Position numbers and translations under genes: made by a program. A stretch of DNA of 42,358 bases, from the NCBI GenBank assembly GCA_021161905.1, contig JAGGZT010000020.1, positions 1 to 42,358 of the forward strand, in the 5' to 3' direction. Of this stretch, positions 8,421 through 16,644 are shown piece after piece (the first letter of the stretch is position 1; every line of letters starts with the position of its first letter). The DNA is from Acidobacteriota bacterium (GTDB lineage: Bacteria; Acidobacteriota; B3-B38; Guanabaribacteriales; JAGGZT01). The notes beneath the pieces were generated by a model. The model was not told the origin of the DNA. It ran no database searches and worked only from the letters and a program-made list of their open reading frames with translations.

Positions 8421-9428
8421 ATGGAGAGTGAAGATTTTCTCGCTGAGATAATGAAAAAGGCGACCGCTAATCCCAAAAGGATAGTCTTTCCCGAAGGGAC
8501 CGAGGAGCGAGTGCTTACCGCGACCAAAGGGATATTGGAGAAGGGGATAGCGGAAGTCATCCTCCTTGGAGAGGAGGAGGTGATCAAAAAGGGACTTTCT
8601 GAGCGGGCTGTTTCTCTGGACAAGGTAACGGTGATAAATCCCGTTACTTCTGACAAACTTAGGCCTTATGCTGATGTTTTTTATGAGCTCCGGAAACATA
8701 AAGGGATCACTGAGGAGCAAGCCCTCGAAACGATGAAGAACCCGAACTACTTCGGGACGATGATGGTCTATAAAGGGGAGGCTGATGGGCTTGTCTCCGG
8801 TTCCACCCACACCACCGCGGAAACGGTCCGTCCCGCCCTTCAGATCATCAAGACAAAGGAGGGTTCGAGCACTGTATCGAGCTTCTTCTTTATGGTGTTT
8901 CCCGAGACAACCTATATCTTTGCCGACTGCGCCATCGTGGAGGACCCAACCCCGGAACAGCTCGCCGAGATCGCCCTTGATGCTGCCCACAATGCCAAGG
9001 CGTTCGGGATACCACCGCTGGTGGCGATGCTCTCCTATTCTACCAAGGGCTCGGCGAAAAGCCCGATGACGGAAAAGGTGATTAAGGCGACCGAGATAGC
9101 CAGGAAGCGTCTTGCCAGTCTTTATCCTAATGGCACTGATATCAAGATAGACGGTGAGCTTCAGCTCGATGCGGCGATAGTCCCCAAGGTCGCCGAGAAG
9201 AAGGCGAAGGGGAGCGAGGTTGCTGGTAGGGCTCGGGTGCTCATCTTCCCCGATCTAAATTCAGGCAACATCGGATATAAGCTTACCCAGAGATTAGGGG
9301 GGGCTGAGGCATATGGTCCCATCCTTCAAGGGCTTGCCAAGCCGGTAAACGACCTCTCACGAGGTTGTTCTGCAGAGGATATCATAGGTATAACCGCCAT
9401 TACAGTAATACAGGCACAGGGTGTGTGA
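8421..9428 (+). CDS. pta: Phosphate acetyltransferase
   Basis: The protein has 335 aa, the usual length for a single-domain phosphotransacetylase. It interconverts acetyl-CoA and acetyl phosphate. Signatures are PKRIVFPEGTEERVL near the N-terminus, the SGSTHTTAETVRPALQII stretch, and the C-terminal ARVLIFPDLNSGNIGYKL and RGCSAEDII motifs. The reading frame opens with TTG-ATG-ATG. The strong AAGGAGG at 8408-8414 is six bases from the second ATG (8421), so I start there. ackA follows after 47 bases. Together they make acetate and ATP from acetyl-CoA. The protein has no N-terminal DRTGG regulatory extension. Confidence 0.96.
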   Translation: MESEDFLAEIMKKATANPKRIVFPEGTEERVLTATKGILEKGIAEVILLGEEEVIKKGLSERAVSLDKVTVINPVTSDKLRPYADVFYELRKHKGITEEQALETMKNPNYFGTMMVYKGEADGLVSGSTHTTAETVRPALQIIKTKEGSSTVSSFFFMVFPETTYIFADCAIVEDPTPEQLAEIALDAAHNAKAFGIPPLVAMLSYSTKGSAKSPMTEKVIKATEIARKRLASLYPNGTDIKIDGELQLDAAIVPKVAEKKAKGSEVAGRARVLIFPDLNSGNIGYKLTQRLGGAEAYGPILQGLAKPVNDLSRGCSAEDIIGITAITVIQAQGV

Positions 9429-9475
9429 TAATTTTATTTAATTAATAACCTTAACCTAATGGGGGGGTAAAAGAA

Positions 9476-10672
9476 GTGAAGATATTGGTTATAAACTCTG
9501 GGTCCTCATCCATAAAATATCAGCTCTTTGAGATTGAGAATGGGGATTATGAGCTTCTTGCTAAGGGGTTAGTAGATAGGATAGGACTTTCCGGATCGGC
9601 GGTTTATCATCGTCCAAAGGATAAAAAGGAGACGGTGGTGGAAAAGGACATCCCCAATCACGAGTTGGGGATCAAGTTGATGCTCGACCTCCTTACTCAT
9701 CCGAGCCATGGAGTGATCAAGGATATGAAGGAGATAGAGGGGATAGGACACCGGGTAGTTCACGGTGGGGAGAAGTTCTATGAATCGGTTCTAATAGACG
9801 ATGAAGTTGAGAAGACGATCGAGGAGTGCATCGAGTTGGCACCGCTTCACAACCCGCCGAATCTCCTTGGCATAAGGTCCTGTAAACGGCTTCTTCCCGG
9901 TGTGCCTCAGGTGGCGGTGTTCGATACCGCCTTCCACCAAACAATGCCCAAAAAGGCGTACCTCTATGGACTTCCCATCGAGCAGTATGAGAGATATCGC
10001 ATCCGTCGCTACGGTTTCCATGGGACCTCACATAGATATGTCGCCTTCGAGGCAGCGAAGATACTTGGTAAGGACTTAACCGAGCTCAAGATAGTAACCT
10101 GTCATTTGGGAAATGGTTGCAGTATCACCGCGGTAAAGAATGGGAAGTCGGTGGATACCTCGATGGGTTTCACCCCGCTTGAGGGGTTGGTGATGGGTAC
10201 CAGGGCTGGTGATATGGACCCCTATATCCCGCTCTTCATCATCGAGAAGCAGGGGCTCACCCCTCAGGAAGTGAATAACCTGATGAACAAGAAGAGCGGG
10301 TTGCTCGGTCTTTCTGGCAACCGGGATATGCGCGATGTGATGGCGGCAGCGGAAAAGGGGGATGAACGGGCGAAGACCGCGCTTGAGATATTTGTATATC
10401 GGGTGGCGAAGTACATCGGCGCCTATGCAATGGCGATGGGTGGCCTTGACGCTGTTGTTTTTACTGCGGGAATGGGCGAAAATAGCCCTTACTTGCGGGA
10501 AAAGGTGCTCGAATATGGAGGATTCCTTGGGATAAAGGTGGACAAGGAGAAGAATGAGAAGAATGAGCGCATCTTCACCACCCCCGATTCCAAGGTAGTG
10601 GGTTTGGTCATTCCCACCAATGAGGAGTTGGTGATCGCCCGGGATACCTATAGTATAATTAGTAAGAAGTAA
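9476..10672 (+). CDS. ackA: Acetate kinase
   Basis: The protein has 398 aa, full length for the ASKHA-fold acetate kinase. It makes ATP and acetate from acetyl phosphate. Signatures are the N-terminal KILVINSGSSSIKYQLF, the central VFDTAFHQTMP and RRYGFHGTSHRYV, then VTCHLGNGCSI, and MGFTPLEGLVMGTRAGDMDP. The start is GTG 9476 behind a run of seven G residues. It follows pta by 47 bases and shares its promoter. The next gene, a diguanylate cyclase, starts only 24 bases downstream, so the signalling gene probably rides on the acetate transcript. Confidence 0.97.
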   Translation: MKILVINSGSSSIKYQLFEIENGDYELLAKGLVDRIGLSGSAVYHRPKDKKETVVEKDIPNHELGIKLMLDLLTHPSHGVIKDMKEIEGIGHRVVHGGEKFYESVLIDDEVEKTIEECIELAPLHNPPNLLGIRSCKRLLPGVPQVAVFDTAFHQTMPKKAYLYGLPIEQYERYRIRRYGFHGTSHRYVAFEAAKILGKDLTELKIVTCHLGNGCSITAVKNGKSVDTSMGFTPLEGLVMGTRAGDMDPYIPLFIIEKQGLTPQEVNNLMNKKSGLLGLSGNRDMRDVMAAAEKGDERAKTALEIFVYRVAKYIGAYAMAMGGLDAVVFTAGMGENSPYLREKVLEYGGFLGIKVDKEKNEKNERIFTTPDSKVVGLVIPTNEELVIARDTYSIISKK

Positions 10673-10674
10673 CC

Positions 10675-10693
10675 TTTCTCCCTGGGGGAGGGA
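10675..10693 (+). promoter_or_regulatory. Hairpin covering the ribosome binding site of the diguanylate cyclase gene
   Basis: TTTCTCCC (10675-10682) can pair with GGGAGGGA (10686-10693), including two G-T pairs, around a 3-base loop. The right arm is the purine-rich binding site just before ATG 10696. Folding would hide the site; no T-run follows, so it is not a terminator. The effect on translation is inferred. Confidence 0.35.
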
Positions 10694-10695
10694 AT

Positions 10696-12999
10696 ATGGA
10701 GGAGGGACGAGTAAGGGTTCTTCTACTCGAGGACGAACCCGACCACAGCGAGCTTATAAGACTCCACCTAACTGAGGAACAGGAGATAGAGGTGGAGTGT
10801 GTCTCCTCTCTCTCCGAGGCAAGAGAGATCTTGAAGGAGAAGGAGGTCGATGTAGTAGTAGCCGATTATGTTCTCGGTGAGGAGCGGGGGACTTTCCTTC
10901 TTAGGGAATTTGGCTCAGGGGATCGGAAGATCCCCTTCATTTTTCTCACCGGCAAGGGGGACGAGAGGGTAGCGCAGGAAGCGCTTAAACTGGGAGCTGA
11001 TGATTATCTCACCAAGGATGAGGTCTTTGCCGATTTCTCCCTTCTTCTCGGGAGTATAAAGCGAGTGGTTTCCTATCGTCAAGCGTTATCCTTCAGAGAG
11101 AAGCTTGAGAGCGAGCTTAGATTACATCGCCAGCTTAATGAGGAGATAGTTCGACAATCACCTTTTGGTATCGCTTTGATCGACCGGGAGGGAAACCTAA
11201 TTTTTGGAAATCCCGCCTTGTTTTCCATAATGGGCTTAAGCCCTGATGAACTGGTAGGACGAAGCATATTCTCGTTGGAGACGATGGAGCTCTTTGGCAT
11301 CTTGGATGATCTCCGTCAGTCCTTTACTGAGGGGAGACCGTTTGAGGTAAGAGATGCTGCTTTCATCACCCCTATTGCTGACCGGAAGCTTTATCTCAGC
11401 TGGGTTGGCACTCCACTCAGGAATGAACGAGGGGAGGTAGATCGAGTTCTCGTCTTTGTAATGGATACAACCAAGCAAAAACAGGCGGAAGAAAGGGCGA
11501 GGTTGCTTATCAAGAGGTTGAGGGCGGGAGCTAAGCTCAGTCGTTCCCTTCTTTTTAACCTCGATTTTCCTGAGGCTCTGTTGCTTTTGGGGAAGGAGGT
11601 GAGCAAGGTCTTTCCCCACTTGCTCTCCCTCTCTTTTATTGAGGGAGGTACGGGAAGTAGCTGTATAGCTCGATATCTTCCCAAGGAGAAAAAACTGGTT
11701 CTTTATGATTCCAATGAGGTTGGTTTAAGAAGTGGGAGGCTTCGGTTTCTTCTCGATTATCAACGACCCTTCTTGGTGAAAAAGATCCTTCCTCAGATTT
11801 GGTCAGAACGGGAAAGGAACTTTTTTGGAGATAAAGCCCAATCCCTTGCCTTTCTCCCCCTTGAGGTGGGAGGGCGTTTCTTTGGAGTGTTGCTGGCAAG
11901 TTTTGGCGGGGAGATAACCCCGGAAGCGGACTTTGGTTTTTTGAAGGACCTTGCCTTGAACCTCTCCCTCGCCCTCGAACGGACCAGGCTTTATCAGGAG
12001 CTTAAGCGTTCTCACGAGCAGGTGGTAATGCTCAACCAGCTGAGTAAGAGGTTGAACTCGGTGTTGGACCCTAAGGAGATAGTGAAGATCGCTGTTTCTG
12101 AACTTCCCGGAATATTGGGGATTAGGCTCTGCTCCATCTTCCTCTACGATCCGAGGGCAAAGACCCTCCGCCTCCTTGGACATAATCACCCAGATTTGGG
12201 GAAGAATATCGAGATCGTCATCTCGGCAGAAAGGGATTCCCTCATAAGTAAGGTCGCCTCGCAGAAGGAACCCCTTTTGGTTAAGGATGTGGAGAAGGAG
12301 CTCGGTATCTCCAATAAGGTTAAGTATAGGTCGAGCTCTTACCTCGGGGTGCCACTGGTATTGGGAGATGAGCTCATCGGGGTGCTCAATTTAAATGATA
12401 AGGTGAATGGGGAGGAGTTTTCCGAGGCGGACTTGGGGGTGGTGACTGCGGTAGCAGAGCACCTTGCCGCCGCTTTAGGCAACGCCCTTCGTTATCGGTA
12501 TACCCTTGATCTCTCCCAGCGGGATGGACTAACCAATCTATATAGCCATCGTTTCTTCCAAGAGGCTTTGGCTCGGGAGATAGCTCGGGTGGAGCGTTAT
12601 GGGACTAAGCTCACCCTTCTTATGGGGGACCTCGATCACTTTAAGAACATAAACGATCGTTACGGACATCAAGTGGGAGACCTGATCCTGAAGGGGATCG
12701 CTCTTATTCTGAAGGGTGATACTCGACTTTCGGACACGGTGGCGAGATATGGGGGCGAGGAGTTCGCCATTATTCTTCCCGATACCAACGGCGATCAGGG
12801 TTTCGCTATGGCAGAGAGGATAAGAAAGAGGGTGGAGGAGAAGCTCTTTTCCACCCCAGCGGGAAGGCTTACCATAACCATTAGTTTCGGTGTTGCCGAA
12901 TATAAGGAGAAGATGAAACCCTCGGAGCTGATCGAGCTTGCCGACCGCGCCCTCTATCGAGCTAAGACCAGTGGCAGGAATCGGGTAGAGCTTGCCTGA
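10696..12999 (+). CDS. Response regulator diguanylate cyclase (REC-PAS-GAF-GAF-GGDEF)
   Basis: The protein has 767 aa. The receiver domain (about 6-115) has the LLLEDE acidic pocket, phospho-acceptor D57 and a YLTKDE lysine. A PAS domain follows (about 150-265, SPFGIALIDREGNLIFGNPA), then two GAF domains (about 280-425 and 450-600). The cyclase domain (about 605-765) has an intact GGEEF at 686-690 and the product-inhibition motif RLSD at 677-680, spaced as in PleD. It should make cyclic di-GMP and be feedback-inhibited. No transmembrane segment is seen, so it is cytoplasmic. No partner histidine kinase gene lies nearby. It sits 24 bases after ackA; its 3' end faces comF with 15 bases between. 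Confidence 0.93.
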   Translation: MEEGRVRVLLLEDEPDHSELIRLHLTEEQEIEVECVSSLSEAREILKEKEVDVVVADYVLGEERGTFLLREFGSGDRKIPFIFLTGKGDERVAQEALKLGADDYLTKDEVFADFSLLLGSIKRVVSYRQALSFREKLESELRLHRQLNEEIVRQSPFGIALIDREGNLIFGNPALFSIMGLSPDELVGRSIFSLETMELFGILDDLRQSFTEGRPFEVRDAAFITPIADRKLYLSWVGTPLRNERGEVDRVLVFVMDTTKQKQAEERARLLIKRLRAGAKLSRSLLFNLDFPEALLLLGKEVSKVFPHLLSLSFIEGGTGSSCIARYLPKEKKLVLYDSNEVGLRSGRLRFLLDYQRPFLVKKILPQIWSERERNFFGDKAQSLAFLPLEVGGRFFGVLLASFGGEITPEADFGFLKDLALNLSLALERTRLYQELKRSHEQVVMLNQLSKRLNSVLDPKEIVKIAVSELPGILGIRLCSIFLYDPRAKTLRLLGHNHPDLGKNIEIVISAERDSLISKVASQKEPLLVKDVEKELGISNKVKYRSSSYLGVPLVLGDELIGVLNLNDKVNGEEFSEADLGVVTAVAEHLAAALGNALRYRYTLDLSQRDGLTNLYSHRFFQEALAREIARVERYGTKLTLLMGDLDHFKNINDRYGHQVGDLILKGIALILKGDTRLSDTVARYGGEEFAIILPDTNGDQGFAMAERIRKRVEEKLFSTPAGRLTITISFGVAEYKEKMKPSELIELADRALYRAKTSGRNRVELA

Positions 13000-13014
13000 T
13001 GTTTCATCCATCAA

Positions 13015-13755
13015 CTATGGGGTTCGAGCAAGGGTAAAGACGAAAACCTCCTTGGCTCCAGCGGAAAGGAGGGTGCGAGTGCATTCATCGGCGGTCGCCC
13101 CGGTGGTGAGGATGTCATCGACGAGGAGGATCTTTTTCCCGCCGAGGGAGATGTTCCCCCTTTTTGCTACGGTGAAAGCCCCTTTCACTACCTTCAATCT
13201 CTCCGTTCGGGTAAGAGAGGACTGAGGTGGAGTGGGTTTTACCTTTCTTAGAAGATTTGAGGTAAAGGGCAAACCCGTCCTTTTTGCCATCTCCTTTGCA
13301 AGGAGTGCCGACTGGTTGAAACCCCGCTCTCGCTCTCTCTTGGGATGGAGGGGAACGGGAACCACCAGATCAACACTGAGTAATTCGGGATAGGAGGAGA
13401 GGGCTTTCCACATAAGCTGGGAAAGGAAGGGAAGAAGCGTTTTCTTTTTCCCAAATTTGAAGCTATGAATCAGCTCTCGTCCCACCCCTTCATAGGCAAA
13501 GGCGGATCGCGCCATCTTGAAGTGTCGCTTTCCCGAGAGACATTCAGCACAGAGGTGTTTACTGGGGTAGGAGATGTCATAGGGAAGACCACATAGGGGG
13601 CAGAAGGGCGGAGATATAAGTTTCAGTTCGTTGAGACATTGGGGGCAGAGGAATCCTTCGGGGATAAACTTACCACAGCTTAAACAGAAGGCGGGATAGA
13701 TAAGAGATAAAATTGCCTCTTTCCCCTTGAAGAGGATTTTCCGCAGCCCGTTCAT
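13015..13755 (-). CDS. comF: ComF family protein (phosphoribosyltransferase fold)
   Basis: The protein has 246 aa. The N-terminus carries a zinc-ribbon-like set of CxxC pairs (CLSCGKF, CPQC, CPLCGLPY, CAEC). The C-terminal part is a PRTase-type fold with VPVPLHPKRERERGFNQS and the PRPP-loop signature ILLVDDILTTGAT. In Gram-positive and some Gram-negative bacteria ComF acts in DNA uptake; its role here is unknown. It is the last gene of the rplU-to-comF block. Only seven bases separate it from the stop of the LapA-LapB fusion upstream, so they are probably cotranscribed. A lone PRTase of other function is the main alternative. Confidence 0.9.
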   Translation of the reverse strand: MNGLRKILFKGKEAILSLIYPAFCLSCGKFIPEGFLCPQCLNELKLISPPFCPLCGLPYDISYPSKHLCAECLSGKRHFKMARSAFAYEGVGRELIHSFKFGKKKTLLPFLSQLMWKALSSYPELLSVDLVVPVPLHPKRERERGFNQSALLAKEMAKRTGLPFTSNLLRKVKPTPPQSSLTRTERLKVVKGAFTVAKRGNISLGGKKILLVDDILTTGATADECTRTLLSAGAKEVFVFTLARTP

Positions 13756-13762
13756 TTATATA

Positions 13763-15136
13763 TCAATCCACCCGGGGCGGATGAACTGGTGCTTCAGGAG
13801 GGGTGAGTTCCTTTGGAGAGGCAAGCTCTTTTGGAATGATGAGTTCTATCGTATTCCAACGGAGGCAATTATCACACCGTTCCTGCCACGCCTCATAGGT
13901 CTTTCCACAGAGGCGACAACGGTAATAATCATAAAAGAGTTTTGCCCGCTCGATGATGTTCCTAAGCCTTTGGGTTGCCTCCCGGTAATCTCCCCGTTTG
14001 AGGTAGAGCTCAGCGAGGAGGAGATCGATATCGAAGGAGTACTCTATTCTGCCGTCGATCTCGTTTGCCTCGGCCATCGCTTCATCTATCATCTCGAGTT
14101 TATAATAGAGCTTGGCGAGATAGAACCTCACTGGAATATCGCGCGATGCCTCCTTCAGTGCCTTTTGGTAAAGAGAGATAGCATAAGTGGGGTCCTCCTG
14201 GGAGAGGAGATATCCCTCCGCCAGTTTAAGGAGGAGAGGGTTTTCCGTAGCCCGGAAGCCATCGAGTATCATTTCCTCCCCCCCTTTGTTCTCCTGGTAG
14301 AGGATCTTGAAGAGCCGGAAATAGGCGGGTATGAACTTAGGGTGGCTCTTGATTATCTTCCGGAGGGAGTTTAAGGCCTCCTTTCTCTTCCCTTCGTCAA
14401 GGCGGAGGAGGATGAGTTGATAGTCGAGTCCCAAGAGTACCTCCTCCTCTTTTCTCCTTTCCTCTTCCTCCTCTCGAACCAGTCGAATAATCTCTTCCGT
14501 AAGTTCCCGTGCTTCCTCTATCCGGTCCTTTCTGGTAGCGATATCCCTCAATTCTCGATAAGCGGAGATCTGCCATTTTGTCTCTTTCTCTTTAAGGAGC
14601 TTTTTAAGAAGAGAGATGGCCTGTTTTTCCTTCCCTGCTCCAATGTAATCTTGGGCGAGGGAGAGGAGGAGTTTCGGATCGCTTGGGTTTATCATCTTGG
14701 CGCTTAAATGGAGGTTTACCGCCTCTTCATATTTTCCCCGGAGGCGAAGGATATCACCACCAGCGAGGAGAGCCTGGTAGTTTTTCGGGTCTTCCTCCAG
14801 TATCTTTTCGATAGTAGAGAAAGCCTCTTCGGGCTTTCCTTGGGAGAGCTGTTCCATCGCCTTTATATATAGCTCTCTGGTCTTCTCCTCCTTTTCTCTC
14901 CGTCTTTTTTCCCTTAAATTGGCGAGGAGAAGGCGGGAGTTCCTGATGAGGAGCCAGATGACCGAGGTAAGGAAGCCAGCTAAGAGGAAGATATAAAGGA
15001 AGAGCCAGAATGAGCCGGTGAACTTCCAGAAGTAAAGGTTTAAGGTCAACTGCTCTCTGTTCAGAGCAGCTACAAGGATGAGGAAACTCACCACTACGAA
15101 TATAAGCAACAGAGAGAAAAAGGTTCTTAAATTCAT
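13763..15136 (-). CDS. LapA-LapB fusion: membrane anchor, TPR repeats, rubredoxin-like metal site
   Basis: The protein has 457 aa. Residues 1-70 look like LapA (DUF1049): two transmembrane helices at about 6-25 and 42-64, with NREQLTLNLYFWKF between them. A charged linker leads to a long tetratricopeptide array (about 85-400). The end has the LapB metal module: C407-x2-C410 and C421-x2-C424, followed by RWNTIEL. In E. coli, LapA and LapB (YciM) are separate neighbouring genes; LapB steers FtsH degradation of LpxC and so sets lipopolysaccharide synthesis. Here one polypeptide holds both. The last 20 or so residues are Pro/Glu-rich. An outer membrane with LPS is implied but not shown by this window. 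Confidence 0.85.
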   Translation of the reverse strand: MNLRTFFSLLLIFVVVSFLILVAALNREQLTLNLYFWKFTGSFWLFLYIFLLAGFLTSVIWLLIRNSRLLLANLREKRRREKEEKTRELYIKAMEQLSQGKPEEAFSTIEKILEEDPKNYQALLAGGDILRLRGKYEEAVNLHLSAKMINPSDPKLLLSLAQDYIGAGKEKQAISLLKKLLKEKETKWQISAYRELRDIATRKDRIEEARELTEEIIRLVREEEEERRKEEEVLLGLDYQLILLRLDEGKRKEALNSLRKIIKSHPKFIPAYFRLFKILYQENKGGEEMILDGFRATENPLLLKLAEGYLLSQEDPTYAISLYQKALKEASRDIPVRFYLAKLYYKLEMIDEAMAEANEIDGRIEYSFDIDLLLAELYLKRGDYREATQRLRNIIERAKLFYDYYRCRLCGKTYEAWQERCDNCLRWNTIELIIPKELASPKELTPPEAPVHPPRVD

Positions 15137-15174
15137 AAAACTACCCCTCGTTCTAAAAGATCACACCCTCTTTT

Positions 15175-15180
15175 ATTATA
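15175..15180 (-). promoter_or_regulatory. Possible -10 box for the LapA-LapB/comF pair
   Basis: On the minus strand this reads TATAAT, a perfect -10 box, within the 73-base gap after the DksA-like gene. No matching -35 hexamer is present at 16-18 bases, so the promoter is uncertain. Confidence 0.3.
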
Positions 15181-15209
15181 ACCCCAAAATCACAAAAAAT
15201 GTTCGGTTT

Positions 15210-15584
15210 TTATTTAATTAACCCCTTATCCTGAAGTTCTTGGCATTTGATACAATGCCTTGCCCAAGGAACGGCATCAAGCCTTTTTTTGCTTATCCTT
15301 TCGCCACATTCCTGGCAGTAACCGTAGGTTCCCTTGGCGATCCGCTCCAGTGCCTCCTTTATAAGCCGGAGGAGGCGGCGATCAGCATCGGAAAGGGCAA
15401 AGAGGAACTCCCGTTCATATTCGAGCGCTGCCTGATCTGCCAGATCCCTGATGCCATCGTCAGGAGTTTCCTTAGTGTAATCCCTATTCTTGAGGTAATA
15501 CTGTAAAAGCTCCCTCTGTTTCTTTTGAAGTTTCTCTTTATAATACTCCAAGGTTTTCTTGGTCAGCCCCATTTTTGACCTCAT
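15210..15584 (-). CDS. DksA/TraR family zinc-finger protein
   Basis: The protein has 124 aa. The N-terminal half is a helical hairpin (LTKKTLEYYKEKLQKKQREL onward). The C-terminal half is the DksA-type zinc finger GTYGYCQECGERISKKRL with the second pair in RHCIKC. Proteins of this type bind the RNA polymerase secondary channel and tune transcription of stable RNA genes; some are sporulation- or stress-specific variants. The hairpin tip acidic pair of true DksA (DxxDxA) is matched by ALSDADRR, so a DksA-like role is plausible. The first ATG overlaps the rsfS stop (ATGA). A second in-frame ATG at 15572 has GAGGT five bases upstream and may be the real start. Confidence 0.88.
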   Translation of the reverse strand: MRSKMGLTKKTLEYYKEKLQKKQRELLQYYLKNRDYTKETPDDGIRDLADQAALEYEREFLFALSDADRRLLRLIKEALERIAKGTYGYCQECGERISKKRLDAVPWARHCIKCQELQDKGLIK

Positions 15585-15961
15585 TCTTCAAGTTTATCCA
15601 GTTCGATCCTTGGCGCATCTGCCCAAAGCTTTTCCAGTTCGTAATACTCCCTTGTCTCCGGGAGAAAGATGTTGACGATAAAGTCGATGTAATCGATCAA
15701 TATCCATTTCCCGTACTCATATCCTTCGATGTGATATGGGGATAGTTCCTTTCTCTCCAACTCCTCCCTAACCGCGTCGGAGATGGTCTGGGTCTGTTTC
15801 GTCGATGTCCCGCTACAGATGATGAAATAGTCGGTGAACGAAGCGATCTCCCGCACATCGAGGACGGTCAAGTCAAACCCCTTCTTCTCCCTTATCGCCC
15901 TTATCACCTCTTTCACCTGCCAAGCTATCTTCTTCTTGTCTATCGCTTTCTCCTCTCCCAT
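15581..15961 (-). CDS. rsfS: Ribosomal silencing factor RsfS
   Basis: The protein has 126 aa. The family pattern is intact: FDLTVLDVREIASFTDYFIICSG, then STKQTQTISDAV, and the C-terminal WILIDYIDFIVNIF with H near EGYEYG. RsfS binds ribosomal protein L14 on the large subunit and blocks subunit joining during starvation. The gene begins one base after the nadD stop, the common bacterial arrangement, and overlaps the DksA-like gene by four bases. It is part of the rplU-rpmA-obg-nadD-rsfS run. Confidence 0.95.
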   Translation of the reverse strand: MGEEKAIDKKKIAWQVKEVIRAIREKKGFDLTVLDVREIASFTDYFIICSGTSTKQTQTISDAVREELERKELSPYHIEGYEYGKWILIDYIDFIVNIFLPETREYYELEKLWADAPRIELDKLEE

Positions 15962-15962
15962 C

Positions 15963-16643
15963 TTAGCGATAGAGGTTTAACCGTTCAATGTATCTCGCCA
16001 CCCTTTCCGGAAGAAGGTGGTCAAACCTTTTCCCCGCTGTTATTCTCTCCCTGATCTCGGTAGATGAGATGGGTATCTCAGGCGTCTTTACCAGGAAGAT
16101 GGAGGCACCTTTTCTTTCTCCCCACTCCTTGATCGCCCTCTCCGCCTCACTGGGATTGGAGGAGGTAAGTTCGACCGTCCTCTCCCTTATCTCTTGAGGA
16201 AGGTGGTTGAGCCGAGAAAAGGGAACCCCTGCCCTTAGGTTCACTAAGAAGAGACAGTCTCCGAGGAGCTTTTCATAATCCTTCCAGGTGGTAATTTCGG
16301 CAAAGGAGTCGCTTCCGGTTATGAAGAAGATCTTTTCTTCAGGGAAACGGTTCCTAAACTCCTTAATCGTGTCTATGGTATAGGAGGGTTTGCTCCGCTC
16401 TATCTCCACGGTCGAGGGGACGAGCCTTTCCTCATCGATGGTAGCGAGTACCACCATTGCATAGCGGTGGATGGCGTGAGTGATCTCACCCGCTGGTTTG
16501 TGGGGTGAGATATAGGAGGGGACGATATAGATTAGATCAAGTCCCACCGCCTCAAGGATGCTCTTCGCCGTCTTTAAATGGCCGTAGTGGATGGGATCGA
16601 AGGTACCACCAAAGATGCCGATTTTTTGAACCTCTTTTTCCAT
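15963..16643 (-). CDS. nadD: Nicotinate-nucleotide adenylyltransferase
   Basis: The protein has 226 aa. It adenylates nicotinate mononucleotide to deamido-NAD. The nucleotidyltransferase signature GIFGGTFDPIHYGH is at residues 9-22, SPHKPAG is in the middle, and the ISSTEIR motif lies near the C-terminus. The gene sits one base after obg and one base before rsfS. nadE, which completes NAD synthesis, is encoded nearby on the other strand at 18474, so two late steps of the pathway are clustered here. Confidence 0.96.
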   Translation of the reverse strand: MEKEVQKIGIFGGTFDPIHYGHLKTAKSILEAVGLDLIYIVPSYISPHKPAGEITHAIHRYAMVVLATIDEERLVPSTVEIERSKPSYTIDTIKEFRNRFPEEKIFFITGSDSFAEITTWKDYEKLLGDCLFLVNLRAGVPFSRLNHLPQEIRERTVELTSSNPSEAERAIKEWGERKGASIFLVKTPEIPISSTEIRERITAGKRFDHLLPERVARYIERLNLYR

Positions 16644-16644
16644 A

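Noticed and set aside
8307-8990. 227-aa open frame on the minus strand
   Set aside because: It runs antisense through the pta promoter and gene and has no family signature.
13727-14374. 215-aa open frame on the plus strand
   Set aside because: It is a shadow of the LapA-LapB coding frame, whose cysteine motif and TPR pattern are clear.
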